A stretch of DNA of 64,000 nucleotides from Providencia sp. R33 (GTDB lineage Bacteria > Pseudomonadota > Gammaproteobacteria > Enterobacterales > Enterobacteriaceae). The DNA lies in contig NZ_CP072453.1 in NCBI RefSeq assembly GCF_019343475.1, forward strand, positions 3,596,001 to 3,660,000, in the 5' to 3' direction. Below are positions 7,905 through 17,233 of the stretch, piece by piece; positions within the stretch are counted from its first letter, which is position 1, and every line of letters starts with the position of its first letter. Made by a program: the position numbers and the translations under genes. Below the pieces are notes generated by a model. That model did no database searches. It was not told the DNA's origin and worked only from the letters and a program-made list of their open reading frames with translations.

Positions 7905-7985
7905 TTGACACCTTGTCTCCGAACTGTGCTCGTGATTCAATGTGAATAAATATACACCTGTGGCTGCAAACTAGCGTCAGAGCAT

Positions 7986-8000
7986 GTAAAAGAACGTAAA
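7986..8000. promoter_or_regulatory. CpxR box between cpxP and cpxR
   Basis: GTAAA-N5-GTAAA is a perfect match to the CpxR binding consensus. It lies in the divergent interval 82 bp from the cpxP start and 55 bp from the cpxR start. In E. coli phosphorylated CpxR activates cpxP and cpxRA from this kind of site. Confidence 0.88.
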
Positions 8001-8054
8001 GTCATGGAATCGTACAGATTGTTATCGTATTTTGGCAGGTGGAGGACTTAAAAA

Positions 8055-8753
8055 ATGCATAAAATCCTATTAGTTGATGACGACCGTGAACTCACGTCGC
8101 TCTTAAAAGAACTGCTGGAAATGGAAGGTTTCAATGTCGTCATCGCTTATGATGGTGAACAGGCATTGCAACAGATTGACTCATCCATTGATCTGCTTTT
8201 ATTGGATGTCATGATGCCGAAGAAAAATGGTATTGAGACACTCAAAGAACTGCGCCAACTTCATCAAACCCCTGTCATTATGTTAACGGCTCGCGGTAGT
8301 GAGTTAGATAAAGTGCTGGGCTTAGAATTGGGCGCGGATGACTATCTACCAAAACCGTTTAATGACCGTGAGCTCGTGGCGCGTATTCGTGCGTTATTAC
8401 GCCGCTCAAATTGGAGTGAACAAACACAGGATAGCAACAGCAATACCCCTGTATTGCAAGTTGATAAACTGCAACTCAACCCGGGTCGCCAAGAAGCCAG
8501 TTTCGATAACGAAATTTTGGATTTAACCGGCACCGAATTTACCTTGTTATATCTGTTAGCACAGCATTTAGGCCAAGTGGTTTCACGGGAACACCTTAGC
8601 CAAGAAGTGCTGGGGAAACGCCTAACACCGTTTGACCGTGCGATTGATATGCATATTTCGAATTTGCGCCGTAAATTGCCAGAACGCACCGATGGCCAAC
8701 CTTGGTTTAAAACCTTACGTGGTCGTGGTTACTTAATGGTTTCTGCCACATGA
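8055..8753 (+). CDS. cpxR: Cpx response regulator CpxR
   Basis: A 232-aa OmpR/PhoB-type response regulator that controls envelope protein quality genes. The receiver domain has the acidic cluster DDD at 8-10, phosphoacceptor D51 (LLLLDVMMP), T78 and K100 (YLPKPF). The C-terminal winged helix covers about residues 135-230 (DLTGTEFTLLYLL to TLRGRGYLM). GGAGG precedes the ATG. It overlaps cpxA by four bases (ATGA), so the pair is co-translated. Confidence 0.98.
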   Translation: MHKILLVDDDRELTSLLKELLEMEGFNVVIAYDGEQALQQIDSSIDLLLLDVMMPKKNGIETLKELRQLHQTPVIMLTARGSELDKVLGLELGADDYLPKPFNDRELVARIRALLRRSNWSEQTQDSNSNTPVLQVDKLQLNPGRQEASFDNEILDLTGTEFTLLYLLAQHLGQVVSREHLSQEVLGKRLTPFDRAIDMHISNLRRKLPERTDGQPWFKTLRGRGYLMVSAT

Positions 8754-10120
8754 TCAATAGCTTAACCGCAAGGATCTTTGCGATTTTTTGGTTTACCCTC
8801 GCACTAGTGCTGATGCTAGTGCTGATGGTGCCCAAGCTCGACTCTCGGCAAATCACCGTCCTAATGGAGAGTGAACAGCGCCAAGGGGAGATGCTTGAGC
8901 AACATATTGAAGCCGAACTCGCCCAAGCTCCCATGAATGACCTACTTTGGTGGCGTCGAATTTCGAACGCCATCAAAAAATGGGCGCCGCCGGGTCAGCG
9001 GCTAATTATCGTCACCAGTGAAGGCCGTGTTATTGGTGCGATGCCCAGTGAAATGCAGGTGATCCGTAACTTTATCGGTCAATCCGATAACGCCGATCAC
9101 CCCAAAAAGAAAAAATATGGCCGCGCTGAAATTCTCGGGCCATTCTCTATTCGTGATGGCGAGGATCACTACCAACTCTATTTAGTGCGTCCAGCCAGCA
9201 GCCCACAATCTGACTTTATTAACCTATTGTTTGATAGGCCATTCCTGCTGTTAATTGCCACCATGTTAATCAGTGCCCCACTGTTATTATGGCTATCTTG
9301 GAGCTTGGCTCGACCCGCGCGAAAACTCAAAATGGCAGCGGATGATGTCGCCAAAGGGAATCTTCGTCCCCACCCTGAACTGGAAGCTGGGCCTCAAGAG
9401 TTTCTGTCCGCAGGGAACAGTTTCAACCAGATGATCAGCGCGCTTGATGGCATGGTCAGCGCACAACAGCGCTTAATCTCTGATATCTCACATGAATTAC
9501 GTACCCCACTCACTCGCTTGCAACTGGCAACCGCCCTACTACGCCGTCGCCATGGTGAAAGTAAAGAGCTGGAGCGTATCGAAACCGAAACACATCGTTT
9601 AGATAGCATGATCAATGACTTGTTGGTGCTCTCGCGTAGCCAACATAAAAATGAAATCCTGCGTGAAAATATCAAAGCTGATGAACTTTGGGGGGATATC
9701 TTAGATGATGCTAGCTTCGAAGCGGAGCAGATGAACAAAACGCTCGATATCACCTCTAATCCGGGCCCTTGGCCGCTGTATTGCAACCCATCAGCGGTGG
9801 GAAGTGCGTTTGAAAATATCGTCCGTAATGCGCTACGTTATTCACACACGCATATCGCTGTTGATTTTAAAGAAGAAAACAACGGTATTCTGATCACTGT
9901 GGATGATGATGGCCCGGGTGTTAGCCCTGCTGACCGTGAACATATCTTCCGCCCATTCTACCGCACAGATGAAGCGCGAGACCGTGAAACAGGTGGTACA
10001 GGGTTAGGCTTAGCAATTGTTGAAACAGCGATTACGCAGCACAAAGGCTGGGTGAAAGCCGATGACAGCCCTCTGGGCGGGTTACGGTTACAGATCTGGT
10101 TACCTGAACACGGCCGTTAA
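8750..10120 (+). CDS. cpxA: Cpx envelope-stress sensor kinase CpxA
   Basis: An inner-membrane histidine kinase and phosphatase of 456 aa. Two membrane helices (about 8-28 and 165-184) flank a periplasmic sensor domain. A HAMP segment follows, then the H-box SDISHELRTP with H248, the N-box FENIVRNALRYS, DDDGPGV and GGTGLGLAIV. Position and length match E. coli CpxA. It is the left boundary of the polysaccharide locus, as in Providencia and Proteus. Confidence 0.98.
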   Translation: MINSLTARIFAIFWFTLALVLMLVLMVPKLDSRQITVLMESEQRQGEMLEQHIEAELAQAPMNDLLWWRRISNAIKKWAPPGQRLIIVTSEGRVIGAMPSEMQVIRNFIGQSDNADHPKKKKYGRAEILGPFSIRDGEDHYQLYLVRPASSPQSDFINLLFDRPFLLLIATMLISAPLLLWLSWSLARPARKLKMAADDVAKGNLRPHPELEAGPQEFLSAGNSFNQMISALDGMVSAQQRLISDISHELRTPLTRLQLATALLRRRHGESKELERIETETHRLDSMINDLLVLSRSQHKNEILRENIKADELWGDILDDASFEAEQMNKTLDITSNPGPWPLYCNPSAVGSAFENIVRNALRYSHTHIAVDFKEENNGILITVDDDGPGVSPADREHIFRPFYRTDEARDRETGGTGLGLAIVETAITQHKGWVKADDSPLGGLRLQIWLPEHGR

Positions 10121-10143
10121 TCGATTGCAGATATTCCATCCCA

Positions 10144-10176
10144 AAAGCCTTCTATGTTAAATAGAGGGCTTTTTTA
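10144..10176 (+). terminator. Terminator of cpxRA
   Basis: The stem AAGCCTTCTAT and ATAGAGGGCTT with a 5-nt loop is followed by TTTTT. It lies 24 nt past the cpxA stop codon. Confidence 0.85.
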
Positions 10177-10605
10177 CTTCTACTTGCCGAATGGATTTAT
10201 AAGCATCTAATATAGAATATTCTTATATTGAGTTCCCCTAGCATAAACCTCAAACCATCCCGCAAAATATTAATCTATTTATTTTCAATTTAAACAAAAA
10301 AACAGTTTTAAAAATCAACAAAGTAAAAATAGAAAATATATAAATCTAGCATGGATTACATTGATATATATTTTAATAAGTTACCCTTTACTATCCCGAA
10401 TATATTAATCTGATATTCTATTTTACTTAATTTAATTGTGATGATTGCTTCTCGACATAGCACGGGTGGCTCACCCGATAAAATTAGCATACTTATAATA
10501 AAGCAAAATATCACCACACTTTATATTGGTTTAATTTTTAGAAACTTATTTATCTTTATTGACCTGTTCAATATTAGGCGAACTCAACTTCAAACGGATT
10601 TATCA
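10177..10605. other. AT-rich spacer before wzi
   Basis: About 430 bp without a supported gene. It is strongly AT-rich, with poly-A and poly-T tracts. It probably holds the wzi promoter, and H-NS binding is plausible from its composition. An in-frame extension of wzi reaches back to 10438 but has no family similarity and no good ribosome site. Confidence 0.5.
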
Positions 10606-12045
10606 ATGAAAAAATTCAAGCTTACCAAGCTGGCAATGCTTGCGGTATTAGGCGCAATGAGCGCACACAGTGTGGCAGGGGGATTAGTTCTACCCAATGA
10701 TAACTTACGCAGTGATTTAGCATGGCTTTCAGAGCGTAATGTCATTCAGATTAGCTTATCCACTTGGCCACTCTCCCAAGAAGAAATTACACGTTCTTTG
10801 AATAATGCGAATATTACCAATAGCGAACAAGAAGCAATTATTCAACGCATTAAGAAAAATTTAGACCGCAAAAAGAACAGTGTTCAACTGGAAACGCACT
10901 TTGCTTCTAGCCACAACTCGATGCCACAAGGCTTCGCCCAAAGTGAAAAAAGTGACATCCGTTACACCGTTTCGGGTAACTACAGTACTGATGATGTGGA
11001 CTTAAACCTCACTGCCAACGGCGAGCGCGCACTGCGTGTTGAAAACGGTTCAGACTACAACCTGAACGGTTCATACGGCGGCGTTAAAATTTGGAACCAG
11101 TGGGTGACCTTCGGTGAAATCCCACAATGGTGGGGCCCCGGCCATGACGGCAGCTTAATCCGTACCGATGCTGCCCGCCCTGTCACTGGTTTTTTACTGC
11201 AACGTGCAGACCAAAGCCCATTTGAAACCCCATGGTTGTCTTGGATTGGTCCTTGGCAATACCAGCTGACTGCTGGGCAGATTAAGCAATACGCTGCAGT
11301 ACCTGAAACCAAACTGGTTGGCTTGCGCATGACGATGAACCCAACCGACTTCTTCGAACTGGGTGGTTCTCGTGTGATTATGTGGGGCGGAGATGGGCGA
11401 CCAAATAGCTGGAGCTCGTTCTGGGATGCCGTTAAAGGCGATGATAATACAGGCGATCGCTATAAAGACCCAGGCAATCAACTTGCTGGTTTAGATTTTA
11501 AACTCAAGCTCTACCCATTAATTGACCTACCAGTTAGCCTTTATGGACAGGTGGTGGGTGAAGACGTGAATAACTTCTTCCCATCTCAAAATGCATTTAT
11601 GGGGGGTATTGAAGGCTACCATACATTATGGGGTCAACCATTAAACTGGTATATTGAAGGTGCGAATACCCATAGCACATGGGATAAAGATAATGTCATG
11701 TACCGCCACTTTATTTATAAAGATGGTTACTACCAACAAGGTGCATCGTTAGGTCACGGTATGGGTGGTGATGGCCGTATGCTAACCACTAAAGTGGAAT
11801 ATACCCTTGATGACGATAACCGTGTTAGCACACGTTTAGTGTATGCCAAAGTCAATAAGTCTAACTTTGATGGTAATAAACTGTTCCCAAGGTCTGAGAC
11901 AATTAAAGGCGTCGATATGGGTTGGTGGCATAACTTTGATAACGATGTCAGTACTGATGCAAAAGTGTGGGTTTCTAAAACCGATTATGAAACACGTAAT
12001 GATGTAGGTGCCGCGGTAACGGTAAACGTACCATTTAAGTGGTAA
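10606..12045 (+). CDS. wzi: Outer-membrane capsule assembly protein Wzi
   Basis: Wzi is an outer-membrane beta-barrel lectin that anchors group 1 type capsule to the cell surface. Starting at ATG 10606 the product is 479 aa, the same length as E. coli Wzi. It has a signal peptide (MLAVLGAMSAHSVA) and close family segments: DNLRSDLAWLSERNVI, LSTWPLSQEEI, WNQWVTFGEIPQWWGPG, HHFIYKDGYYQQG-like and MGGDG. It stands alone between two terminators, upstream of the JUMPstart element. Its presence beside wza-wzb-wzc suggests a capsule-like form of the polysaccharide. Confidence 0.93.
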   Translation: MKKFKLTKLAMLAVLGAMSAHSVAGGLVLPNDNLRSDLAWLSERNVIQISLSTWPLSQEEITRSLNNANITNSEQEAIIQRIKKNLDRKKNSVQLETHFASSHNSMPQGFAQSEKSDIRYTVSGNYSTDDVDLNLTANGERALRVENGSDYNLNGSYGGVKIWNQWVTFGEIPQWWGPGHDGSLIRTDAARPVTGFLLQRADQSPFETPWLSWIGPWQYQLTAGQIKQYAAVPETKLVGLRMTMNPTDFFELGGSRVIMWGGDGRPNSWSSFWDAVKGDDNTGDRYKDPGNQLAGLDFKLKLYPLIDLPVSLYGQVVGEDVNNFFPSQNAFMGGIEGYHTLWGQPLNWYIEGANTHSTWDKDNVMYRHFIYKDGYYQQGASLGHGMGGDGRMLTTKVEYTLDDDNRVSTRLVYAKVNKSNFDGNKLFPRSETIKGVDMGWWHNFDNDVSTDAKVWVSKTDYETRNDVGAAVTVNVPFKW

Positions 12046-12080
12046 TCATTTTATAGTCACAAGTCATACTGATTATTGAA

Positions 12081-12115
12081 ACGGATTATATGCAAATTAT
12101 AATCCGTTTTTTTTC
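12081..12115 (+). terminator. Terminator of wzi
   Basis: A 9-bp perfect stem, ACGGATTAT and ATAATCCGT, is followed by eight T. It lies about 36 nt past the wzi stop and separates wzi from the O-antigen operon. Confidence 0.9.
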
Positions 12116-12816
12116 GCCAATTTGTTTCTGTTTTACAACAAAACATATCTGGCTGAAAAATAAACGCAAAAATTGGGTAAATTAATATTACCAATCACGC
12201 ATATTATTAATCTATTGCAACACTGTATTCGCGTAAAAATAGTTGCGTTTTATTTTTGAACAAATTATACCCACACTAATCCCAATGATATAAAAGACTT
12301 AACTTAAGCAAAATATTTAATCACGGCACAAGCGTATTAAAAGAATTATAACCTGATAATTTAAAATAACTTATTCATTTAATACTCCTATTAGGACTAT
12401 TCTCTAAGACAATCGCAGTGATAGTCACTACCTAGGTTTGGTGGTATTATTAAGCGCTTTTGCTTGACCCGATTCGCCATGAGGCATACCCTTTGGGCGG
12501 CAAAAAAACAATAAGCCATGCTTATCAATTGAACGCGATAGCAAAAAATGTAACGTTTTCAATTAATAAGTATGCATTTACAATTTCAATGGTGCTCTGG
12601 GACCCGACAACCCAGTGCGGTAGCTATGGATTAATAATATTAAACCTGAAAAATAATACTGGCAGTAACTTCAATCACTTCAATAAGTACTGTATTTTTT
12701 GCGTGCAATCAATAACCTTCTATTTAACACTATTATCTATGTAAATCCTAACACACCTAAAATATACACAGTAAATTCAGATACTTAAGAATTTAAAACC
12801 AACTTATTAAATAAAA
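12116..12816. other. Non-coding leader of the O-antigen operon
   Basis: About 700 bp without a supported gene, highly AT-rich except around the JUMPstart element. It probably contains the operon promoter and a long untranslated leader. An open frame at 12460-12744 lacks a ribosome site and covers the JUMPstart, so I do not accept it as a gene. Confidence 0.6.
12590..12628 (+). promoter_or_regulatory. JUMPstart with ops-like element
   Basis: TGGTGCTCTGG, a short spacer, then CCAGTGCGGTAGCTATG follow the JUMPstart layout (GTGCTCTGG...CCAG..GCGGTAGC). The final part resembles ops, where paused RNA polymerase recruits RfaH for long-operon antitermination. The first base of the ops core is T rather than G. 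It lies 189 bp before wzy and after the wzi terminator, so it should control the operon from wzy onward. Confidence 0.85.
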
Positions 12817-14184
12817 ATGACTATTATTAATAAAAAGAATATTTTCTCAGCTATAATATTAATGATTATTTTAACATCTTTCATTAATCCTTATATACCA
12901 ATATTACTGATCTTAGCTTCCTTTTTCATTTACTTTAAAAATGATTATTATCTAATAGGATTTATTACTATTATTAGTAGTTTTAATGGAATACTACAAA
13001 TAGTAGAGAAAAACCCCATAGGAACTTCAATTGATACACTTATTAGTTTAGTTTTAATTTTAAAATTAGCTCAGATAATAATTCTGAGAAAAAAATTCCA
13101 GATAAATAGAAATATACTGGTAGCATTTACGATAATGTTTTTGACTATTATCTTATCCACAATAAAAACAGCATTTAATTACGACTTAATATACTTTGCT
13201 CTTGCTCTCAAAGATTTCATATTACCTTTAAGTTGTTTTTATTATCTCTATTTAATCACACCAACCCTATCCAAAATTGAAAAAGAGTCAATTTTAAGAT
13301 TATTTGTTCTGAGTATAACCATTGTTGCTGGTATTAGTTTACTTAACTACATATTTAATATTACAGATAGCTTTGACCGTTATGTAATAGCCAGTAGGTT
13401 TGAAGGTAATGAAGAGAATGCATACACTAGAACTATTAGTGGTATTGAAATAATAAGAATGAACTCTCTTTTTGCCCTTTCTACCCAAGCAGCACCATCT
13501 GTGTACTATGTAATGGCTTTGATACTCATATATAAATATAACTGGAATACTAAAAAGAGGATTTTAAATATATTATACTCCATTATATTAGTACTAGCTA
13601 TTTTCCTGAGTGTATCATTTAGCTCTATATTTACACTTTTCTTATTTTATATTTTTTATTTCTTATTCAAAAACATAAAATCACCGAAAATAATTTTATT
13701 CCCAATAATCTCAATGATACTTATATCATTACTTTCAATGGTAGAAATAGAATCATTTGGTAGTAATTATAATATTGTTGAATATGGTTATAGTAACTTT
13801 ATTTTAAAATCATTATCTGGATTCGAACATATCAACATAATTGAAATACTAATTGGATTTGGTGTCATGCCTAAATTGTATCTGAATGAGTATTTATCTG
13901 TTAGCGATTATACTCTCTATTTCCGGTTAGTCTATGACAATTGGATCCTTGGTGGATTTTATCAAATGGGAATCCTTGGATTAGCTCTATTTTTCTTTAT
14001 ATTAATAGCCCCCATATCTTATAACTTAACTTCAGAAAATAATATAATAATAGTGGCATTATTGTTCTCTATGCTTGGTTTCTCTCATGGCCTATTCATA
14101 TTAGATCGACTGTTTATTATTAAATTTTGCATTATATATTCGCTTATAGCGAATAATAACATTATATTTAAAGGTAAGGTGTGA
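12817..14184 (+). CDS. wzy: Probable O-antigen polymerase Wzy
   Basis: A 455-aa integral membrane protein with about 11-12 hydrophobic helices and a large loop around residues 300-385, the usual topology of Wzy. The segment NWILGGFYQMGILGL resembles the end of the periplasmic loop of these polymerases. Wzy proteins share almost no sequence, so the call rests on topology and on there being one other many-helix protein here, clearly Wzx. It is the first gene after JUMPstart and extremely AT-rich, as expected for a serotype-specific gene. No strong ribosome site is visible. Confidence 0.75.
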   Translation: MTIINKKNIFSAIILMIILTSFINPYIPILLILASFFIYFKNDYYLIGFITIISSFNGILQIVEKNPIGTSIDTLISLVLILKLAQIIILRKKFQINRNILVAFTIMFLTIILSTIKTAFNYDLIYFALALKDFILPLSCFYYLYLITPTLSKIEKESILRLFVLSITIVAGISLLNYIFNITDSFDRYVIASRFEGNEENAYTRTISGIEIIRMNSLFALSTQAAPSVYYVMALILIYKYNWNTKKRILNILYSIILVLAIFLSVSFSSIFTLFLFYIFYFLFKNIKSPKIILFPIISMILISLLSMVEIESFGSNYNIVEYGYSNFILKSLSGFEHINIIEILIGFGVMPKLYLNEYLSVSDYTLYFRLVYDNWILGGFYQMGILGLALFFFILIAPISYNLTSENNIIIVALLFSMLGFSHGLFILDRLFIIKFCIIYSLIANNNIIFKGKV

Positions 14185-14190
14185 TTGTTT

Positions 14191-15138
14191 ATGAAATCAG
14201 CAGTTATATGCATAGTTGGATACAATAGAGTTTATCCATTAATTAACTTGATTAGTTCCGTAATTGAGTTCACTAAGAATAAAGATGATATTGAAGTCAT
14301 TGTTTCCTTAGACTATTCCGACATGCAGAATACAATATGTGATCTGTTATTAAGCTTTAAAAATAATATTAGAGTTATAAAGCATCCTCAAAACTTAGGA
14401 CTTAAAAAACATATAATTCAGTGTGGGGATATATTACTTAATGAAAAATATAAATATCTAATATTACTGGAAGATGACCTGGAAGTTTCTCCGTATATTT
14501 TTGACTATATTCAAGAGGCATTATATGTTGTTAAAGATAAAGATAACATTGCAGGAATCTCGTTGTACTCATATAAAATAAGTGAAGGTGATTTATTACG
14601 TTTCTCACCAATTGAAGATGGATATGATAATTATTACTTATCATTCCCATCATCTTGGGGGCAAGTTTGGACGCCTGCTATGTGGAAAGATTTTAAAGAT
14701 TGGTTTAATGTAAATGATTGTGATTATTTCAATGATGCGAGCATACCTAGTTATATAAACAATTGGCCTAAGAGCTCTTGGAAAAAACATTTTTTACGCT
14801 ATATGGTTCATAAAAACAAACACTTTTTTTATCCCAGAACTAGTTTAACAAACAATAATGGTCTTGATGGACAAAATCATAAATCTGCAGGTAATATATG
14901 GCAAGTACCAATTTTACAGGGCTCAAAAAAGTGGAACTTTTCAACATTCGATAAGAGCAATGCTATTTATAATTCTGATTTTAATCAACATGATAGGAAG
15001 TATTATTATAGCCACCTGTACCAAAAAATATTTCTTCGCTATAATGAAAACCCGTTCAATGTAAAATCATCAATATTTATATTAATCTTTAGTATTAAAC
15101 GTAAATTTAATATTTTCCTTAAAAGTTTAAATAAATGA
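14191..15138 (+). CDS. Putative glycosyltransferase, GT-A fold
   Basis: A 315-aa cytoplasmic protein beginning KSAVICIVGYNRVYPL, typical of GT2-like nucleotide-sugar enzymes, with LILLEDDLEVSP near residue 100 as the metal-binding acidic motif. It lies in the serotype block between wzy and another transferase. The frame opens at a TTG (14185), but the ATG at 14191 is the likelier start. It overlaps the next gene by 4 bp. The sugar and linkage cannot be predicted. Confidence 0.75.
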   Translation: MKSAVICIVGYNRVYPLINLISSVIEFTKNKDDIEVIVSLDYSDMQNTICDLLLSFKNNIRVIKHPQNLGLKKHIIQCGDILLNEKYKYLILLEDDLEVSPYIFDYIQEALYVVKDKDNIAGISLYSYKISEGDLLRFSPIEDGYDNYYLSFPSSWGQVWTPAMWKDFKDWFNVNDCDYFNDASIPSYINNWPKSSWKKHFLRYMVHKNKHFFYPRTSLTNNNGLDGQNHKSAGNIWQVPILQGSKKWNFSTFDKSNAIYNSDFNQHDRKYYYSHLYQKIFLRYNENPFNVKSSIFILIFSIKRKFNIFLKSLNK

Positions 15139-16052
15139 TATATTCTATAATAATACCAACTCATAATAGACCCCTAGCACTAAAAAGTTGTCTAGAAAAA
15201 ATCTCACCTTTACTCAATAGCACACTAAATTTAGTCATAATATTAGATGGCAGTGGAGAAGATGTATACAAAATTTTAAATGAATATAAAAATTTAAAAA
15301 ACTTACATTTAATCAAAGGTGACGGTAATTTATTTTGGGGGGGGGCAATTGCCAAAGGAATGGAGTACTCATTTAATGAACTTAATAGCGATCGAGTTAT
15401 TTGGTTAAATGATGATACCGAATTTAAAATTGAAGATGTATCGTTATTCATTAGTTACGAGTATAACCATTCGGAAATTGTAGGTGCTCGTTTATATGGT
15501 GAAAATGTAGAAAGAAATATTTATAATATTAGTAGCAACAATGGGGTCGTACCAGTTTCATATTTAAATGGAAATTTCACTAGTATTCCAAAAAATATCT
15601 TTTTTAAGATTGGAAATATTAATTATCAAAAATTCCCTCACTTTGCTGACGCACCTTATTTAGAAAAAGCAAAAAAATGTGGTTTCTTGCTAAAATGTAA
15701 TACAGATATTACAGTTAATATAGAATATGATGTTCTGAGGCATTTACCGTTATGGCAACAAGTCATACTTAGACCTAAAAGAAAACAGTTCATTAAATGG
15801 TCACTATTAGATATACGCTCAAAATGGTTTATACCTTATCGTTTTAATTACTCTTTAAATAAATTTGGCATGTGGGGATATCTAGTTTTTCCATTAATTT
15901 TCTTAAAAAATTGGCTGCCTGTTGCTTTCTTCTTACTAATGGTTTCAATAAACCCAAAAATACAGTTATCACTATTGAAAAATATAAAAAAAAGAAAGCA
16001 GTTAACACAAGTTGAATTTGATAGTTTAAAAAAAGAAGTTGAATCATTATGA
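15135..16052 (+). CDS. Family 2 glycosyltransferase
   Basis: A 305-aa GT2 enzyme. The N-terminus MIYSIIIPTHNRP is the standard nucleotide-binding start, then GNLFWGGAIAKGM and VIWLNDDTEF with the acidic metal-binding residues at about 95. A hydrophobic stretch near 255-275 may associate with the membrane. ATGA overlaps join it to the genes on both sides. It should add one sugar of the repeat unit; donor and acceptor are unknown. Confidence 0.85.
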   Translation: MIYSIIIPTHNRPLALKSCLEKISPLLNSTLNLVIILDGSGEDVYKILNEYKNLKNLHLIKGDGNLFWGGAIAKGMEYSFNELNSDRVIWLNDDTEFKIEDVSLFISYEYNHSEIVGARLYGENVERNIYNISSNNGVVPVSYLNGNFTSIPKNIFFKIGNINYQKFPHFADAPYLEKAKKCGFLLKCNTDITVNIEYDVLRHLPLWQQVILRPKRKQFIKWSLLDIRSKWFIPYRFNYSLNKFGMWGYLVFPLIFLKNWLPVAFFLLMVSINPKIQLSLLKNIKKRKQLTQVEFDSLKKEVESL

Positions 16053-17233
16053 AAATTTTAGTAACTAACGTTTTTGGCCCTTTGAACTTAGGCGATTTTG
16101 AATTATTCAGCACTCTAATAAAAAAAATATCTATAAATAATAATAAAATAAGTGCTATAGCTAGAGACCCTAAATTATGCTCAGAACATTTTCCCAATAT
16201 TAATTTTTATGAACAGCTAGGGAAAGCAAGCAATCCATTATATAGAATTATTTACTTGCTTTTATGCTTCCTATATATATTCTCATTTTTTAGACCACTG
16301 TGTAAACTATTACTACCTAGTGATCAATATAATGCGTTAGCATCATTAAAAAAAATGGATTTGGTTATAGGGTGCCCTGGAGGTTTTCTTGAAGACTCTT
16401 CATTTTCATTTTATACTCATGCTATGCAGGTATATATTTGTAGTAAACTAAGCAAAAAAATGATCATGTCTCCTATGTCCATAGGACCAGTTAAAAATAA
16501 ATTTAATTTATTTATATTAAAAAGTTGTCTAAAAAATATAGAGATAATATTCACTCGGGAGGAAATTAGCCACGAGTTATGTAATAGCTTGAAATTGAAC
16601 AATAAATTATCTAGTGATCTTGCATTCGATGAATTTATCGAGAATAATAAAATTAACAACCACCCTAAAAATAAAAAAGTGTATTTTACTGTAATAAACT
16701 GGAATTTTCCTAACTACAATCAGAAAGAAAAAGAAGTTCTTTTTGAAAAATATATAGATTCACTTGTTGATACTGCCAAATTTATATACGAAAAATATAA
16801 ATTTGAAATTAAAATTATAAATCAAGTAGATAGTGATAGTTTTGCTATAGACCAGTTTCATCAAAAACTACTAAACCTATCAGTTCCCTCTGAAATTGTT
16901 TTTCGTGACTCTAATCCTAAACAAGTTATGAATGAATTAAAGAATGCAGAATTAGTCATTGCCTCAAGATTTCACAGTGCTATTTTTTCCTTAAATGTAG
17001 GTGCTCCTGTCATCGCTATTAGCTATCTACCAAAAACAACTGGAATGTTAGACTTATATGGTGCCTCAGAGTTATACCAGAACATCGATAGCATAAATAC
17101 TGAAGATTTAATAGCATTATCAGATAAATTCATTAATGATAATGAGTCTTACTTATCAATTCGAAGTGTTTTCCAAAAAAACTTAATGGCTCAAGAAAAC
17201 AATTTTGATATTTATCTAAATAATGAGATTTAA
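16049..17233 (+). CDS. Polysaccharide pyruvyl transferase family protein
   Basis: A 394-aa protein of the CsaB/WcaK-like family. Signs are FGPLNLGDFELF at the N-terminus, IGCPGGFLED, MSPMSIGPVKNKF, FTREE, and VIASRFHSAIFSLNVGAPVIAISY near the C-terminus. Characterised members transfer pyruvate from PEP to a sugar as a ketal, though some are ordinary transferases or uncharacterised. A pyruvylated repeat unit is therefore possible. Four-base overlaps or close spacing tie it to its neighbours. It is very AT-rich. Confidence 0.8.
   Translation: MKILVTNVFGPLNLGDFELFSTLIKKISINNNKISAIARDPKLCSEHFPNINFYEQLGKASNPLYRIIYLLLCFLYIFSFFRPLCKLLLPSDQYNALASLKKMDLVIGCPGGFLEDSSFSFYTHAMQVYICSKLSKKMIMSPMSIGPVKNKFNLFILKSCLKNIEIIFTREEISHELCNSLKLNNKLSSDLAFDEFIENNKINNHPKNKKVYFTVINWNFPNYNQKEKEVLFEKYIDSLVDTAKFIYEKYKFEIKIINQVDSDSFAIDQFHQKLLNLSVPSEIVFRDSNPKQVMNELKNAELVIASRFHSAIFSLNVGAPVIAISYLPKTTGMLDLYGASELYQNIDSINTEDLIALSDKFINDNESYLSIRSVFQKNLMAQENNFDIYLNNEI

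Noticed and set aside
10438..10605. Possible 56-aa N-terminal extension of Wzi
   Set aside because: The signal peptide begins at the later ATG, and the shorter protein has exactly the length of E. coli Wzi.
12460..12744. Open frame of 94 aa upstream of wzy
   Set aside because: It spans the JUMPstart element and the untranslated leader; no ribosome site and no protein-like pattern.
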